Shown: one piece after another, positions 18,198-28,427 of the stretch
How the letters are laid out: the number at the start of each line of letters is the position of its first letter
How positions within the stretch are numbered: position 1 is the stretch's first letter
Assembly (NCBI RefSeq): GCF_004803755.1
Contig: NZ_CP032311.1
Location: forward strand, 4,852,501-4,916,500
Direction of reading: 5' to 3'
Length of the DNA: 64,000 nucleotides
DNA from: Pseudomonas sp. DG56-2
GTDB lineage: Bacteria; Pseudomonadota; Gammaproteobacteria; Pseudomonadales; Pseudomonadaceae
Notes under the pieces: generated by a model
What the model saw: the letters and a program-made list of their open reading frames with translations, nothing else
Database searches by the model: none
Told to the model about the DNA's origin: nothing
Program-made: the position numbers and the translations under genes

Positions 18198-18747
18198 TGT
18201 CGGGGGTAATCGGCTGGATTGTAGGTTGCGGCTCCAGGGCGCGATCGATCTCAAATCTCAGGCCCGGTTCTTCAATGGCAAAACTGATCGTAAGGCCCAG
18301 CACTACCAGCAAGCCGCCGTCCAGCCAATGCCAGCCAGGGAGTGTGGCACCTCGACGCGCCTGAACACACCACCAGGCTTGCGCCAGGCAAAAGCCCAGA
18401 ATCGACAGCAACCAGATGTAAAAACCCGGCGCGAAGTGGGTCAGGTAGACAAAGTTGTAGCTACGATTATCCGGCATCCGATCAACCCCGAAGCTGGTCA
18501 ACGCCAGGCACAACGCGCCCAATCCCAACACCAACGATACCCAGCGCCAGCGACGATGCAGAAGAATTGCCAGCCCAAGCAAGGGATTGGCAAACCAGCC
18601 GAACATGCCAAATACCATGCCCCAAGGGCCATACAACAGCGCCTGCAAGGCGTGCAGGCGCCCGCCACCGGTGAGGTACATGGCGTTGAAGCACAAGCTC
18701 ACCAAGAACAGCGCCAGGGTAATCGAAATGTAACGGCTAGCAATCAT
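18190..18747 (-). CDS. Hypothetical membrane protein
   Basis: A 185-aa protein with about five hydrophobic segments (roughly residues 5-25, 38-60, 64-86, 105-125 and 140-160). It is rich in Trp and Leu and has no motif I recognise. The C-terminal 30 residues are soluble and proline-rich. Single gene between the DMT transporter and the YkgJ-family gene. Existence is supported by a clean start (ATG at 18747) and length; function unknown. Confidence 0.7.
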   Translation of the reverse strand: MIASRYISITLALFLVSLCFNAMYLTGGGRLHALQALLYGPWGMVFGMFGWFANPLLGLAILLHRRWRWVSLVLGLGALCLALTSFGVDRMPDNRSYNFVYLTHFAPGFYIWLLSILGFCLAQAWWCVQARRGATLPGWHWLDGGLLVVLGLTISFAIEEPGLRFEIDRALEPQPTIQPITPDTI

Positions 18748-18842
18748 TGCGCAGTACCCGAGGATGCGGCACGGTCAGAACGCCTGTCCTTTCCGAGAGC
18801 CGCACAGTCTACCTCAAGGTTGCCGGGCGCTGCCCACGACGA

Positions 18843-19217
18843 TCAGGCTACCTCAGCGCCATCATCCGGCCAGATCGGCTCGTTGGCTTCAAGCGGGGTC
18901 AAACCATAGGCTGCCCGCGCAGCATCACAACTCGGATTGGGCTGACCATTGACCCACGCCGCTTCGAACTCCCGGCAAGGGGTGGAGCGTTTTTCATAAA
19001 GGCTGCAGCTGACACCTTTACCAATCTCGCCCTCCAGGCCAATACAGCGGCAAGGCTTGCTATCGGTGCCGATCATCGCTACGCGGGTAGGATTGATCTG
19101 AACCACCAGGTCGTCGGGCACCAAACCTCCCGACGACTCGCACTCGCCCCAGAAAAATGACACACGGAAATACCCGCAGCAGGCGCCGCAGTTCAAACAA
19201 GGATTATGTTCGGACAT
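18843..19217 (-). CDS. YkgJ-family cysteine cluster protein
   Basis: A 124-aa soluble protein starting at the ATG at 19217 (MSEHNPCLNCG). It has the CxxCxxCC cluster CLNCGACC at about residues 7-14 and further cysteines in KPCRCIGLEG, GVSCSLY and TPCREFE, the UPF0153/YkgJ pattern thought to bind zinc or an Fe-S cluster. No operon partner is evident. Biochemical role unknown for the family. Confidence 0.85.
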   Translation of the reverse strand: MSEHNPCLNCGACCGYFRVSFFWGECESSGGLVPDDLVVQINPTRVAMIGTDSKPCRCIGLEGEIGKGVSCSLYEKRSTPCREFEAAWVNGQPNPSCDAARAAYGLTPLEANEPIWPDDGAEVA

Positions 19218-19310
19218 GATGAGAAGACGGGGGGGCAAGTTATCGTTATTGGGAGAAAACCCGCCGCCATTCTATGCTTCGCAACGATTTTGAGAAGGGG
19301 GTGCGAGCAG

Positions 19311-19340
19311 AAAAAAACCGTCGCTGACGGACGGTTTTTT
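19311..19340 (-). terminator. Rho-independent terminator downstream of alaC
   Basis: AAAAAACCGTC-GCTGACG-GACGGTTTTTT forms a 6-bp GC stem flanked by A- and T-runs, so it can work in both directions. It lies 28 nt past the alaC stop (19368) on the minus strand. Confidence 0.8.
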
Positions 19341-19367
19341 CGTGGTCTCGCAGTGCGACTGCTGCGC

Positions 19368-20585
19368 TTACTTCTGAGACTTGCCCCCTACCCCATCAGC
19401 GCGGAACATCTGACGAATACCCCTGACTGCCTGACGGATCCGGTCCTGATTTTCGATCAGGGCAAAGCGTACGTGGTCATCGCCATAGTCGCCAAAGCCA
19501 ATACCTGGGGATACGCAAACCTTGGCCTCAGCCAGCAGCTTTTTGGAAAACTCCAAAGAACCCAGATGAGCGTATTCCTCTGGGATTTTTGCCCAGACGT
19601 ACATCGAAGCCTTGGGGTTCTCGACCATCCAGCCCAGCTCGTGCAACCCCTTGACCAGCACATTGCGACGCTGGCGATACTGCTCGGCAATATCCCGTAC
19701 GCACTGCTGGTCGCCTTCCAGGGCAGCGATCGCGGCAACTTGCAGGGGGGTGAAGGTGCCGTAGTCGTGGTAGCTCTTGATTCGCGCCAAAGCGTTGACC
19801 AGCTCCGGGTTACCGACCATAAAACCGATTCGCCAGCCTGCCATGTTGTAGCTCTTGGATAGCGTGAAGAATTCGACGGCAATGTCCTTGGCGCCGGGAA
19901 CCTGCATGATCGATGGCGCTTTCCAGCCGTCGTAGACGATGTCGGCGTAAGCCAGGTCGTGAATGACCAGCACGTCGTACTGCTTGGCCAAGGCCACTAC
20001 GCGCTCGAAGAAGTCCAGTTCTACACACTGTGCAGTAGGGTTGGAAGGAAAGCCGAGAATCATCATCTTCGGCTTGGGGATCGACTCGCGAATCGCCCGT
20101 TCCAGCTCGTTGAAGAAGTCCACACCCGGCACCAGCGGTACCGAACGCACCTGGGCACCGGCAATTACCGCACCGTAGATATGAATCGGGTAGCTTGGGT
20201 TGGGGACCAGCACGGTATCGCCATGGTCCAGGGTGGCAAGCATCAGGTGCGCCAGGCCTTCCTTGGAACCAATGGTGACGATGGCTTCGCTTTCCGGGTC
20301 GATCTCGACCTCGTAGCGTTCTTTGTACCAACGCGAAATCGCCCGGCGCAGGCGGGGAATACCGCGAGAGGTCGAATAGCCGTGGGTGTCATCACGCTGG
20401 GCGACTTGCACCAGTTTCTCGACAATGTGCGGCGGCGTCGCCCCATCGGGGTTGCCCATGCTCAGGTCGATAATATCCTCGCCACGACGGCGCGCAGCCA
20501 TCTTGAGTTCGGCGGTGATGTTGAAAACGTAAGGGGGGAGACGATCAATGCGCGCAAAGCGGCGCGGCGAACCTTGGTCAGCCAT
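19368..20585 (-). CDS. alaC: Alanine transaminase (class I/II aminotransferase)
   Basis: A 405-aa PLP enzyme. Start is the ATG at 20585 ([13 protein letters not shown]), with GAGGAAACC upstream; the longer frame upstream runs into the intergenic region. Motifs are [49 protein letters not shown] and the PLP lysine string [14 protein letters not shown]. This is the AlaC (formerly YfdZ/Aat) subgroup, which makes alanine from pyruvate and glutamate. A terminator follows at 19311-19340. Confidence 0.93.
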   Translation of the reverse strand: MADQGSPRRFARIDRLPPYVFNITAELKMAARRRGEDIIDLSMGNPDGATPPHIVEKLVQVAQRDDTHGYSTSRGIPRLRRAISRWYKERYEVEIDPESEAIVTIGSKEGLAHLMLATLDHGDTVLVPNPSYPIHIYGAVIAGAQVRSVPLVPGVDFFNELERAIRESIPKPKMMILGFPSNPTAQCVELDFFERVVALAKQYDVLVIHDLAYADIVYDGWKAPSIMQVPGAKDIAVEFFTLSKSYNMAGWRIGFMVGNPELVNALARIKSYHDYGTFTPLQVAAIAALEGDQQCVRDIAEQYRQRRNVLVKGLHELGWMVENPKASMYVWAKIPEEYAHLGSLEFSKKLLAEAKVCVSPGIGFGDYGDDHVRFALIENQDRIRQAVRGIRQMFRADGVGGKSQK

Positions 20586-20728
20586 GGTTTCCTCGAAGAC
20601 GTAAGCGCCCGGAACCGTCCGAGCGACGTTGGCCACTGCGGTGGCCGGGGCAAACAATAGAGCCTGGGCGTGCCGCCTGTCCAGTAGCAAAGTAAACACC
20701 AGGACGGCCAGCCCAGGCCGGCAGGCAA

Positions 20729-21862
20729 CTAGCGGATGTCCTTGTAAGTGGCGGCGCTCCAAGTCACAGGACTCGCAAGGGCGCTGTCCGGTTGGAAGGC
20801 CCCGCCCTGGATACTTGAGAACGCCACACTTTGGCCCCCCAGACTGACGCGGCGCTCATTCTTCTCGGACTCGGTGATCACCGTGTATGAGTGCTTGCGC
20901 ATCGACTCATATTTGCCCTCATCGCGAGCCAGTGCCTGATGGTGGTTGTTCAAATCGCCTTCACTGAGTTTGAGCATCTTGTTCAACTTTACCCCCCAGC
21001 GCGTCAGGCAGACCTCAGCAAAATGGCGAACGATCAAGCCAGGTTCGGCGAGCACCTTGCCGCCACCGGCACCATCCGCCGAGGCGTTGCCCACCAACGT
21101 CGCGTGTCGGCCTGACATAGGGTAGATATGGCAGCGGGTAGTGCCGTGGGTTTTCGGAACAACGCAGGAAAAACCCTTGGATCGCTCATCGCGTGAGAAG
21201 AAGCCAACGTACTCCTTCACATTGGCACCGAGTTGCACACGATGGCTGTCGAAATTGCCAACACCTGGAACCGGGTCAATGGCGAAAATGTTAACCGGGA
21301 GCTTGCTCAGTTCACTGTCTGCGAGCATCGCATTAGCGAGCATGTGACAGCTGATACCGCCCCGGCTCCATCCGACCAGGTTGACCTGGGTAGGGATGAT
21401 GCCGTCCTTGCGAAATTGCTTGATGATCTGCTCCTGAAGCATCTGTGGAGTGATTTTGCGGTGACCGTAGTTGTACGTACGCCAGAACCAGGAGGCTGTC
21501 GCCGTAGGCTCAGGAATAGGCACGCCAGATGCCTTGAGGCGCTGATACTCGTCTTCACTGAGCTCCTTGCGCTGCCAATTGCTGCGGCCCTTGATGATCT
21601 GCATTGCGTGCTGAACGTTCTCTTCCCAGCCCTTACCGAACAAGGTCTGATTCCAGTTGTAGTAGCCACCGGGTTTTACGAACAGCTCATCGGCTTGCAG
21701 GTTGCCACTGCCAGGCCCGTCGACTGCAATCCAATGGGCGTACTCCTTGCCCTGATCGTTGGCAGCCAGGGTCGAAACCAGCTCGCCATTCCAGAAGCTG
21801 GGGTTGGCATCATCGAAGCGATGGGAGCCGGTGCCACAAAAGTAGACGGTCAGTACACTCAT
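20729..21862 (-). CDS. Alpha/beta-hydrolase with GWSRG lipase motif (Tle/DUF2235-like), unknown role
   Basis: A 377-aa soluble protein starting at the ATG at 21862, with GGAGG eight nt upstream. It opens with [15 protein letters not shown], comparable to the opening FxDGTGN of DUF2235/Tle-type lipases. The nucleophile elbow is [15 protein letters not shown] (GxSxG). Asp candidates for the triad are in [13 protein letters not shown], and a His in [11 protein letters not shown]. No signal peptide, no membrane segment and no VgrG, PAAR or immunity-type neighbour is visible. Some type VI phospholipase effectors share this fold, but the evidence for that here is only the motif set. The gene is isolated between alaC and the cyo terminator. 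Confidence 0.7.
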   Translation of the reverse strand: MSVLTVYFCGTGSHRFDDANPSFWNGELVSTLAANDQGKEYAHWIAVDGPGSGNLQADELFVKPGGYYNWNQTLFGKGWEENVQHAMQIIKGRSNWQRKELSEDEYQRLKASGVPIPEPTATASWFWRTYNYGHRKITPQMLQEQIIKQFRKDGIIPTQVNLVGWSRGGISCHMLANAMLADSELSKLPVNIFAIDPVPGVGNFDSHRVQLGANVKEYVGFFSRDERSKGFSCVVPKTHGTTRCHIYPMSGRHATLVGNASADGAGGGKVLAEPGLIVRHFAEVCLTRWGVKLNKMLKLSEGDLNNHHQALARDEGKYESMRKHSYTVITESEKNERRVSLGGQSVAFSSIQGGAFQPDSALASPVTWSAATYKDIR

Positions 21863-21961
21863 GTAATTATCCTCCGTGAACAAGTAGTGGCGCACTCTAA
21901 TCACGGTGTTCACACAGCAGCAGAGGGCAACCCTGCCCTACTGCGCATTGACCGAGGCACA

Positions 21962-21996
21962 AACAAAAACGCCCCGAACCTTGCGGTTCGGGGCGT
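21962..21996 (-). terminator. Terminator of the cyo operon
   Basis: GCCCCGAACC-TTGC-GGTTCGGGGC is a perfect 10-bp stem at 21971-21994. On the minus strand it is followed by GTTTTTG, and it lies about 22 nt past the cyoE stop. Confidence 0.88.
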
Positions 21997-22016
21997 TCTC
22001 ATTCAACCCGACACAC

Positions 22017-22904
22017 TCAATGTGCGTAGGTCAGCAAAAGCTCTGTCGGCACTTTGGTGTCCAGCGACATCATCACGCTCAAGGCTGTGATGGTGAAGAT
22101 GGAGAACACAAACAACTTGCGTGCCCACAGGCGATCATCCACCGCCTTGTAGCCGGTCCAGGCCATGTACAGCCAGTACATGCCCATGGCCGCAGCCACC
22201 GCCATGTAGCTCATGCCCGCATAACCACCGATGGTAAGCATCAGGGTTGCCGCGAGGAACGCGACGATGTACCAGAGGATGTGCTTCTTGGCGACCAGGA
22301 TGCCGCGCTTGACCGGCAGAACCGGAATGGAGGCTGCCAGGTAGTCGTTGAAGCGGAAGATCGCGATGGCATAGGAATGCGGCATCTGCCAAAGGCTGAA
22401 CATCACCAGCAGCGTCAGTGCAGCCAGATCGAAGGTATTGCTCACGGCGCAGTAGCCGATCACCGGAGGCATGGCACCGGACAGGCTGCCAACCAGGGTG
22501 CCGTGCACCGATTTACGCTTCAGATACAGGCTGTAGAAACCTACATAGATGATGAAGCCGATCAGGCCGAACAACGCTGCCAGCGCATTGGCCTGCACGT
22601 ACAGCAGGCCAAGGCCGGCCACCCCGAGCAGGGTGGCATAGGCCAAAGCGACTTTCAGCGAGATCTGGCCTTGAACCATCGCACGGTTCTTGGTGCGCTC
22701 CATCTTGATGTCGATGTCACGGTCGATGCAGTTGTTGAACACGCAACCGGACGCCACCACCAACGAAGTACCAATCACTGTGGCCAGGAACAGCAGGAAG
22801 TCGACATGCCCTTGCGCGGCAAGGAAGAAACCGCCCGCCACAGAAAGCACGTTACCGAAAATGATCCCCGGTTTGGTGATTTGGATAAAGTGCTTAATGG
22901 ACAT
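22017..22904 (-). CDS. cyoE: Protoheme IX farnesyltransferase (heme O synthase)
   Basis: A 295-aa UbiA-family membrane enzyme that adds a farnesyl group to heme B for the bo3 oxidase. The prenyl-diphosphate site is [18 protein letters not shown] (NxxxDxxxD), and the second Asp-rich loop is around [21 protein letters not shown]. About nine membrane segments. Last gene of cyoABCDE, 11 nt after cyoD. Confidence 0.97.
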   Translation of the reverse strand: MSIKHFIQITKPGIIFGNVLSVAGGFFLAAQGHVDFLLFLATVIGTSLVVASGCVFNNCIDRDIDIKMERTKNRAMVQGQISLKVALAYATLLGVAGLGLLYVQANALAALFGLIGFIIYVGFYSLYLKRKSVHGTLVGSLSGAMPPVIGYCAVSNTFDLAALTLLVMFSLWQMPHSYAIAIFRFNDYLAASIPVLPVKRGILVAKKHILWYIVAFLAATLMLTIGGYAGMSYMAVAAAMGMYWLYMAWTGYKAVDDRLWARKLFVFSIFTITALSVMMSLDTKVPTELLLTYAH

Positions 22905-22915
22905 GTCGTCTTACC

Positions 22916-23248
22916 TCACTTCGCCATCATGCTGGTGTGGATGCTGAACATGATCCACAGCGACAGGCCTACCAGCAGTGCAATGACCATCGCGGTGAAC
23001 AGGAAGGTCGACACGTTGGAACGCTGCTCGGCAGAACGGTCCATGTGCAGGAAGTACACCAAGTGCACGACCACCTGAATGACCGCCAGGGCCACTACGA
23101 CCATGATAGTGATGTCCTTCGGCATGCTTGGGAACATCACCAGGCCGAATGGAATTGCAGTCAGGATCACCGAGAGGATGAAGCCGATTACATAGGACTT
23201 GACGCTACCGTGGTTGCCCTCGGCGTGGCTGTTATGTGCATTAGCCAT
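22916..23248 (-). CDS. cyoD: Cytochrome bo3 ubiquinol oxidase subunit IV
   Basis: A 110-aa subunit with three membrane segments. Motifs are SYVIGFILSVILTAIPFGLVMF and VQVVVHLVYFLHMD, typical of subunit IV. Starts immediately after the cyoC stop. It helps stabilise the CuB site in subunit I. Confidence 0.96.
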   Translation of the reverse strand: MANAHNSHAEGNHGSVKSYVIGFILSVILTAIPFGLVMFPSMPKDITIMVVVALAVIQVVVHLVYFLHMDRSAEQRSNVSTFLFTAMVIALLVGLSLWIMFSIHTSMMAK

Positions 23249-23878
23249 TTACAGAACCCCCAGCAGATACACGACGGTGAACACACAGATCCAGACCACG
23301 TCCAGGAAGTGCCAGAACAGGCTCAGGCAGCTCATGCGGGTCTTGGCAGTGCCAGTGATACCGTGCTTGTTGATCTGGTACATCATCACCGCCATCCAGA
23401 TCAGACCAGCAGTCACGTGCAGACCGTGGGTGCCCACCAGCGCAAAGAACGCCGAGAGGAAACCGCTGCGCTGCGGGCCGAAGCCCTCAGCGATCAGGTG
23501 ATGGAATTCATAGATTTCCATCGCGATGAAGCCGGCACCAAACAGGAAGGTGACAGCCAGCCAGCCCAGCACGCCGCTCTTGTTGCCCTTGAACATCTGC
23601 AACATGGCGAAGCCGAAGGTGATACTCGAGAACAACAGCAACGCGGTTTCGACCGCGACAAAGTCCAGTTGGAAAATGTCGTGACCGGACGGGCCGCCGG
23701 CAAAACTGCCGGACAGCACCGCGTAGGTAGCGAAGAGCGACGCAAACAAGATGCAGTCGGTCATCAGGTACAGCCAGAAACCGAAGACGGTCATCTGGCC
23801 CGAGTCGTGGTGGTGATCGTCATGGCCATGGTCGTGACCATGGGCATGAGTGTCTGCATTGATTACATGACTGGACAT
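23249..23878 (-). CDS. cyoC: Cytochrome bo3 ubiquinol oxidase subunit III
   Basis: A 209-aa subunit with five membrane segments. The N-terminus is His-rich ([17 protein letters not shown]), then [21 protein letters not shown], and the family His and Glu residues in [15 protein letters not shown] and FHHLIAEGF. Three nt separate it from cyoB. Confidence 0.96.
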   Translation of the reverse strand: MSSHVINADTHAHGHDHGHDDHHHDSGQMTVFGFWLYLMTDCILFASLFATYAVLSGSFAGGPSGHDIFQLDFVAVETALLLFSSITFGFAMLQMFKGNKSGVLGWLAVTFLFGAGFIAMEIYEFHHLIAEGFGPQRSGFLSAFFALVGTHGLHVTAGLIWMAVMMYQINKHGITGTAKTRMSCLSLFWHFLDVVWICVFTVVYLLGVL

Positions 23879-23881
23879 TGA

Positions 23882-25900
23882 TTAAACCCGCTCAAACGAT
23901 TTGACACGTGCGCCGTCCGGCGAACCGGTAGCCAGGCCCAGGGCCTTCATGCGCTCGCCTTCGATACGCGCCACTTCCTCGGCAGGAACCATGTAGCCCT
24001 GGTCGTCACGCGCAGCGTGGGCGACGAAGACAGCGATGGTGCCAACCAGGCTGGCTGCAACCAGCCACCAGATGTGCCAGATGAAAGCGAAACCGAATAC
24101 GGTGAGCAACGCACCCATGAACACACCGGTAGAGGTGTTGTTCGGCATGTGGATCGCTTCGTACTTGGCCGGAACCTTGTAGGCGCCGCCGGCTTGCTTG
24201 GTTTCGTGCCAGGCATCGAGCTCGACGTTTTCAGGCATGGTGGCGAAGTTGTAGAACGGAGGTGGCGACGAAGTCGACCATTCCAGGGTACGGCCGCCCC
24301 ATGGGTCGCCGGTCACGTCCATGTTGTCCTTGCGGTCGCGGATCGAAACGTACAGCTGGATCAGCTGGCAAGCGATACCGAACAGGATCAGCACGGCGCC
24401 GAATACGGCTACGTACAGGTAGGGTTCCCACAGTGGGTTGTCGGAGTGGTTCAGACGACGGGTCATACCCATGAAGCCCAGTGCGTACAGTGGCATGAAG
24501 GCCACGTAGAAACCGGAGATCCAGAACCAGAAGGCAGCTTTGCCCCACTTCTCGTTCAGGGTGAAACCGAAGGCTTTCGGGAACCAGAAGGCGAAGCCGG
24601 CAATGTAGCCGAATACCGCACCACCGATGATCACGTTGTGGAAGTGAGCGATTACGAACAGGCTGTTGTGCAGAACGAAGTCAGCACCTGGAACAGCCAG
24701 CAGTACGCCGGTCATACCACCAATGGAGAAGGTAACCATGAAGCCCAGGGTCCACAGGACCGGCGCGGTGAAGCGCAGACGGCCTTGGTAGATCGTGAAC
24801 AGCCAGTTGAACAACTTCACCCCGGTCGGAATCGAGATCAGCATGGTTGCCAACCCGAAGAAGGTGTTGACGCTTGCGCCCGAACCCATGGTGAAGAAAT
24901 GGTGCAGCCATACCGCAAAGCCCAGTACCGCGATCGCGCCCGAAGCGTAGATCATCGACTTGTGGCCGAACAGACGCTTACCTGCGAAGGTCGAGGTCAC
25001 TTCCGAGAACACACCGAAGGCCGGCAGGATCAGGATGTAGACCTCAGGGTGACCCCAAGCCCAGAACAGGTTGACGTACATCATCGGGTTCCCACCAAGC
25101 TCGTTGGTGAAAATGTGGAAGTCCAGATAACGGTCAACAGTCAGCAGTGCCAGAGCGGCGGTCAGAATCGGGAACGAAGCAACGATCAGTACGTTGGCCC
25201 AGGTGCAGGTCCAAGTGAAGATCGGCATGTCCATCAGCTTCATGCCAGGGGCACGCATTTTCAGCACGGTGGCCAGGAAGTTGACCCCCGTTAGCGTCGT
25301 ACCTAGCCCCGATAGCTGTAGCGCCCAAATGTAGTAGTCGACACCCACGCCCGGACTGTATTGGATACCCGCCAGCGGTGGATAAGCGACCCAGCCAGTC
25401 TTGGCGAATTCACCAACACCCAAGGACACGTTGACCAGCACGACGCCGGACACCAGGAGCCAGAAGCTCAGGGAGTTGAGGAACGGGAAAGCAACGTCAC
25501 GCGCACCGATCTGCAGAGGCAGGGCCAGGTTCATCAGGCCGGTGAAGAATGGCATTGCCATGAAGATGATCATGATCACACCGTGAGCGGTGAAGATCTG
25601 GTCATAGTGTTCGGGAGGCAGGTAGCCTTCGGAACCGCCGGTGGCCATGGCCAACTGCGTACGCATCATGATGGCATCGGCAAAACCGCGCAGCAGCATG
25701 ATCATCGCGACGATGATGTACATCACCCCGATTTTCTTGTGGTCGACCGAAGTCAGCCACTCGGACCACAGGTAGGTCCATTTTTTGAAATAGGTGATTG
25801 CACCAACGAGCGCGAGACCGCCGAGCGCAATCATGGCAAGTGTCACCATGACTATCGGCTCGTGATACGGAATCGCATCCAGACTTAGTTTACCGAACAT
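23882..25900 (-). CDS. cyoB: Cytochrome bo3 ubiquinol oxidase subunit I
   Basis: A 672-aa catalytic subunit with about 15 membrane segments. It reduces O2 with electrons from ubiquinol and pumps protons. Visible metal ligands are in [13 protein letters not shown] (low-spin heme His), [15 protein letters not shown] (CuB His and cross-linked Tyr), WLHHFFTMG (CuB His pair) and [12 protein letters not shown] (heme O3 and low-spin heme His). Three nt after cyoA. Full length for the family. Confidence 0.98.
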   Translation of the reverse strand: MFGKLSLDAIPYHEPIVMVTLAMIALGGLALVGAITYFKKWTYLWSEWLTSVDHKKIGVMYIIVAMIMLLRGFADAIMMRTQLAMATGGSEGYLPPEHYDQIFTAHGVIMIIFMAMPFFTGLMNLALPLQIGARDVAFPFLNSLSFWLLVSGVVLVNVSLGVGEFAKTGWVAYPPLAGIQYSPGVGVDYYIWALQLSGLGTTLTGVNFLATVLKMRAPGMKLMDMPIFTWTCTWANVLIVASFPILTAALALLTVDRYLDFHIFTNELGGNPMMYVNLFWAWGHPEVYILILPAFGVFSEVTSTFAGKRLFGHKSMIYASGAIAVLGFAVWLHHFFTMGSGASVNTFFGLATMLISIPTGVKLFNWLFTIYQGRLRFTAPVLWTLGFMVTFSIGGMTGVLLAVPGADFVLHNSLFVIAHFHNVIIGGAVFGYIAGFAFWFPKAFGFTLNEKWGKAAFWFWISGFYVAFMPLYALGFMGMTRRLNHSDNPLWEPYLYVAVFGAVLILFGIACQLIQLYVSIRDRKDNMDVTGDPWGGRTLEWSTSSPPPFYNFATMPENVELDAWHETKQAGGAYKVPAKYEAIHMPNNTSTGVFMGALLTVFGFAFIWHIWWLVAASLVGTIAVFVAHAARDDQGYMVPAEEVARIEGERMKALGLATGSPDGARVKSFERV

Positions 25901-25903
25901 CTC

Positions 25904-26848
25904 TTACTCCTCTGCCCCAGCAGCTGAATGCATACTCACGTCCATCCCTTCGGTACCGGCCGCTTCTTTGCTCTGCTCTTTCTCGTGGACTGGCCGGCCG
26001 CGGTTCATGCCTTCGTACTTGTCGACGATGGACTGGAACTGCTCAGGCGAGGCCACGCTGTACAGCGCGACTGGATTGTTTTCGCTAGTTTTGGCCAATG
26101 CAGCGTATTCAGCCGCATCCAGCTGTTTTGGCGATTGCTTGACTTCGTTCACCCATGCTTCGAAATCAGCCTGGGAGGTGGCGGTTGCCTTGAACTTCAT
26201 ACCGGTGAAGCCCGCGCCGCTGTAGTTCGCCGAGATACCGTCGAACTCGCCATTTTCGTTGGCGATCAGGTGCAGCTTGGTGGTCATGCCGGCCATTGCA
26301 TAGATCTGGCCGCCCAGGCCCGGGATGAAGAACGAGTTCATCACAGAGTCCGAGGTCACGCGGAAGTTGATCGGGGTGTTAGCCGGGAAGACGATCTTGT
26401 TGACCGTGGCAATGCCTTGTTCCGGGTAGATGAACAGCCATTTCCAGTCCAGGGCAACCACGTCGATCTGCACCGGCTTCACATCGGAAACCAGCGGACG
26501 ATACGGGTCCAGCTCATGGGTGGTCTTGTAGGTCACATAGCCCAAGGCAATGATGATCAGAACCGGGATAGTCCACACCGCCACTTCGATCTTGGTCGAG
26601 TGCGACCAGTCAGGCGTGTAAGTAGCGGCCTTGTTGGAGGCGCGGTACTTCCAGGCGAAAGCGAGGGTCATGAAAATGACAGGAATCACCACCAGCAACA
26701 TCAAGCCGGTAGCGATCAGGATAAGGTTCTTTTGCTCAATGCCGACCTGACCTTTCGGGTCGAGCAGGGTCCAGTTGCACCCACTGAGTAAAAGCATGCC
26801 TAAAAAGGGCAGAATGCCAAACAGTCTGGGGTAACGCTTTTTACTCAT
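25904..26848 (-). CDS. cyoA: Cytochrome bo3 ubiquinol oxidase subunit II
   Basis: A 314-aa lipoprotein subunit. Start is the ATG at 26848 (MSKKRYPRLFG) with AGAGGTCGTGAG upstream; a longer frame adds non-homologous residues. Lipobox LLLSGC with Cys24, two membrane segments, and a cupredoxin-like domain lacking CuA ligands, as expected for a quinol oxidase. Strings such as WKWLFIYPEQGIATVN and MNSFFIPGLGGQIYAMAGM are family-typical. The C-terminal 30 residues are acidic. First gene of the operon, with a long 5' region. Confidence 0.97.
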   Translation of the reverse strand: MSKKRYPRLFGILPFLGMLLLSGCNWTLLDPKGQVGIEQKNLILIATGLMLLVVIPVIFMTLAFAWKYRASNKAATYTPDWSHSTKIEVAVWTIPVLIIIALGYVTYKTTHELDPYRPLVSDVKPVQIDVVALDWKWLFIYPEQGIATVNKIVFPANTPINFRVTSDSVMNSFFIPGLGGQIYAMAGMTTKLHLIANENGEFDGISANYSGAGFTGMKFKATATSQADFEAWVNEVKQSPKQLDAAEYAALAKTSENNPVALYSVASPEQFQSIVDKYEGMNRGRPVHEKEQSKEAAGTEGMDVSMHSAAGAEE

Positions 26849-27411
26849 CTCACGACCTCTAGAGCAGCTTGCTTCAATGCAATTTGTGTTTTGGTCGCCA
26901 ACACTTCGTCCTGCCAAGCGTTAGCATTTATGGGAGCGGGTACGGTCATGCCTTGAGGCCAGCTGCGGCGGCTCGGCATAAACCGGGTACTGCGGTGTTT
27001 ATTGTTTTGACTTCGTAGGCAACAGGCCTGTGTTCAGACCAATTCCATTTGGTGCGGGAAATCACGGAGGGGGGTCAGCCCGGCATCGCCGCGGGCGATG
27101 CTCGTCAGAGTCTGCAAAAAAGAGCCTGAGCTCCTTTAATCCTGCGACTCGCAAGCGGTGCCGAACGGAAATTGGGGGCGATTGTAGATAGGTCGTCATT
27201 CAATGACTATGACTAATTGAGCAACAGTCCTTTACAGAATTGACAATAATCAAGCCTAAAAAATCAGTTTCGCGACAGTTTGTCGCACCCCTCTCAATAC
27301 CCCTGAAGCCCTTGAAATACAAGGTCTCGCGCTTGATCTGAATCAAGAGAAGTGCAACGTCGCAGCGATGTTTCCGAAGGTGGCGCAGATGTATCAAAAC
27401 ATTACTTTTGT
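26849..27411 (-). promoter_or_regulatory. cyoA upstream region, 563 bp without a gene
   Basis: No credible coding frame here. It holds a hairpin GCATCGCC-GCG-GGCGATGC at 27083-27101, a tentative promoter on the minus strand (TAGTCA at 27209-27204, 17 nt, TACAAT at 27186-27181), a short palindrome CCTTG-AAATA-CAAGG at 27310-27324 and an ANR box at 27333-27346. If the tentative promoter is real, the cyoA leader is over 320 nt and contains the hairpin. Confidence 0.5.
27333..27346. promoter_or_regulatory. ANR/FNR box upstream of cyoA
   Basis: TTGAT-CTGA-ATCAA is a perfect match to the TTGAT-N4-ATCAA consensus. It lies 485 bp upstream of the cyoA ATG and 66 bp past the dsbB stop. ANR is known to repress cyo genes in Pseudomonas when oxygen is low, so oxygen control of cyo is the simplest reading. 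Confidence 0.75.
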
Positions 27412-27918
27412 CTAAGGCTTGCGGCGATTGCGGTAGATACCGACGGGCACCAGAACAGCCGTAAGCGTAAAGGCAAGCAATGCCCATTGCGCCAACGACA
27501 AACCCAACACCGGTGGGTAAGGCGTAGAGCAGAATCCATCGACCTGGAACACCAGTGGCAATACCGACGCCAGGGGCAGGCCATCGACGATCGGCTGCAG
27601 GGTATCGATGCCGCAACTGATCGCAGGGTTGGCGAGGATATACACATGGTTGCCAGCAGCGGCCATGCCGCCGATGGCGCTCAGTACCACCAGGCCTTCA
27701 AGGATGGTGAGGCTGCGACGTCCTGGCATTGCCGCACCGATGAATGCAAACACCGCTATCAACAGCAAGGCGTAGCGCTGCAGGATACACAGCGGGCAAG
27801 GCGCCTCGCCGAGAACGATCTGCATATATAAGGCACCGCCAATCAAGGCCAGGCAGATCACCCCCAGCAGTACCAGAAAGCGCCGTTCCCGGTTCAGGCG
27901 CGATGTGTGCTCGTTCAT
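27412..27918 (-). CDS. dsbB: Disulfide bond formation protein B
   Basis: A 168-aa inner-membrane protein with four membrane segments that reoxidises DsbA and passes electrons to ubiquinone. Both periplasmic Cys pairs are visible: Cys41 and Cys44 in APCPLCILQRY, and Cys102 (AISCGI) and Cys130 (DGFCST). Length is normal for the DsbB family. A DsbH-type paralogue is possible but the neighbourhood fits dsbB. Confidence 0.93.
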   Translation of the reverse strand: MNEHTSRLNRERRFLVLLGVICLALIGGALYMQIVLGEAPCPLCILQRYALLLIAVFAFIGAAMPGRRSLTILEGLVVLSAIGGMAAAGNHVYILANPAISCGIDTLQPIVDGLPLASVLPLVFQVDGFCSTPYPPVLGLSLAQWALLAFTLTAVLVPVGIYRNRRKP

Positions 27919-28099
27919 TGCATATCCTTAGTTGACTGAATGGCTCTTCTGCCTTGGCGGGAATTCTACACGCTCATCAAGACCTTCAAGAACGGTAAAA
28001 GTGCCGCGCTGACGGTTTCAACCCGGCATGACCGGTTCTGCAAAAGCAGAATGCTGATTTGCCACTATCTTAGTCGTGTGGATTACCCTATCATTAACA

Positions 28100-28115
28100 C
28101 TGTACAAATAAACAG
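28100..28115 (+). promoter_or_regulatory. LexA (SOS) box of yebG
   Basis: CTGTACAAATAAACAG fits the CTG-N10-CAG LexA consensus with an AT-rich core. It lies 41 bp upstream of the yebG start, in the position expected for repression by LexA. Confidence 0.85.
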
Positions 28116-28156
28116 TATCGAGTACCTCGATATTCAAAAGGCATGTGAGGTGATGA

Positions 28157-28420
28157 ATGGCCGTCGAAGTGGTATACCGCAGCAGCCGCGATCTGGAGCG
28201 CTTGTTCATGGATAAAGCCGAAGCTGACCGTCACGACAAAATGCTCGAGTTGGCCGAGCTGCTCGCCGAGGTCCTGAAAAAAGCCGTGCCGTCGCTGAGC
28301 GAGCAACAAGTCGAGGATGCTGGCATTTATATGGCGAAAAACCGCGATGTGTTTGCCAAGGCGTTCAAGAGCCAACCGGACGCATTGTCCGAGCTGCTGA
28401 CTGACAGCGCAGCAGAATAA
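28157..28420 (+). CDS. yebG: YebG-family DNA damage-inducible protein
   Basis: An 87-aa protein opening MAVEVVYRSSRDLERLFMDK, then KAEADRHDKMLELAELLAEVL, the conserved YebG pattern. YebG is an SOS-induced protein of unclear biochemical role. The LexA box at 28100-28115 supports both the identity and the regulation. It converges with the dehydrogenase gene at 28428, 7 nt apart. Confidence 0.92.
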   Translation: MAVEVVYRSSRDLERLFMDKAEADRHDKMLELAELLAEVLKKAVPSLSEQQVEDAGIYMAKNRDVFAKAFKSQPDALSELLTDSAAE

Positions 28421-28427
28421 ATACCCG

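Noticed and set aside
24017..25294. A 425-codon open frame opposite cyoB
   Set aside because: It lies fully inside cyoB on the other strand. Its translation is His, Gln and Arg rich with no family motif, a typical shadow in GC-rich DNA.
27940..28215. A 91-codon ORF upstream of yebG
   Set aside because: It contains the LexA box and the yebG start and has no ribosome site or family motif.
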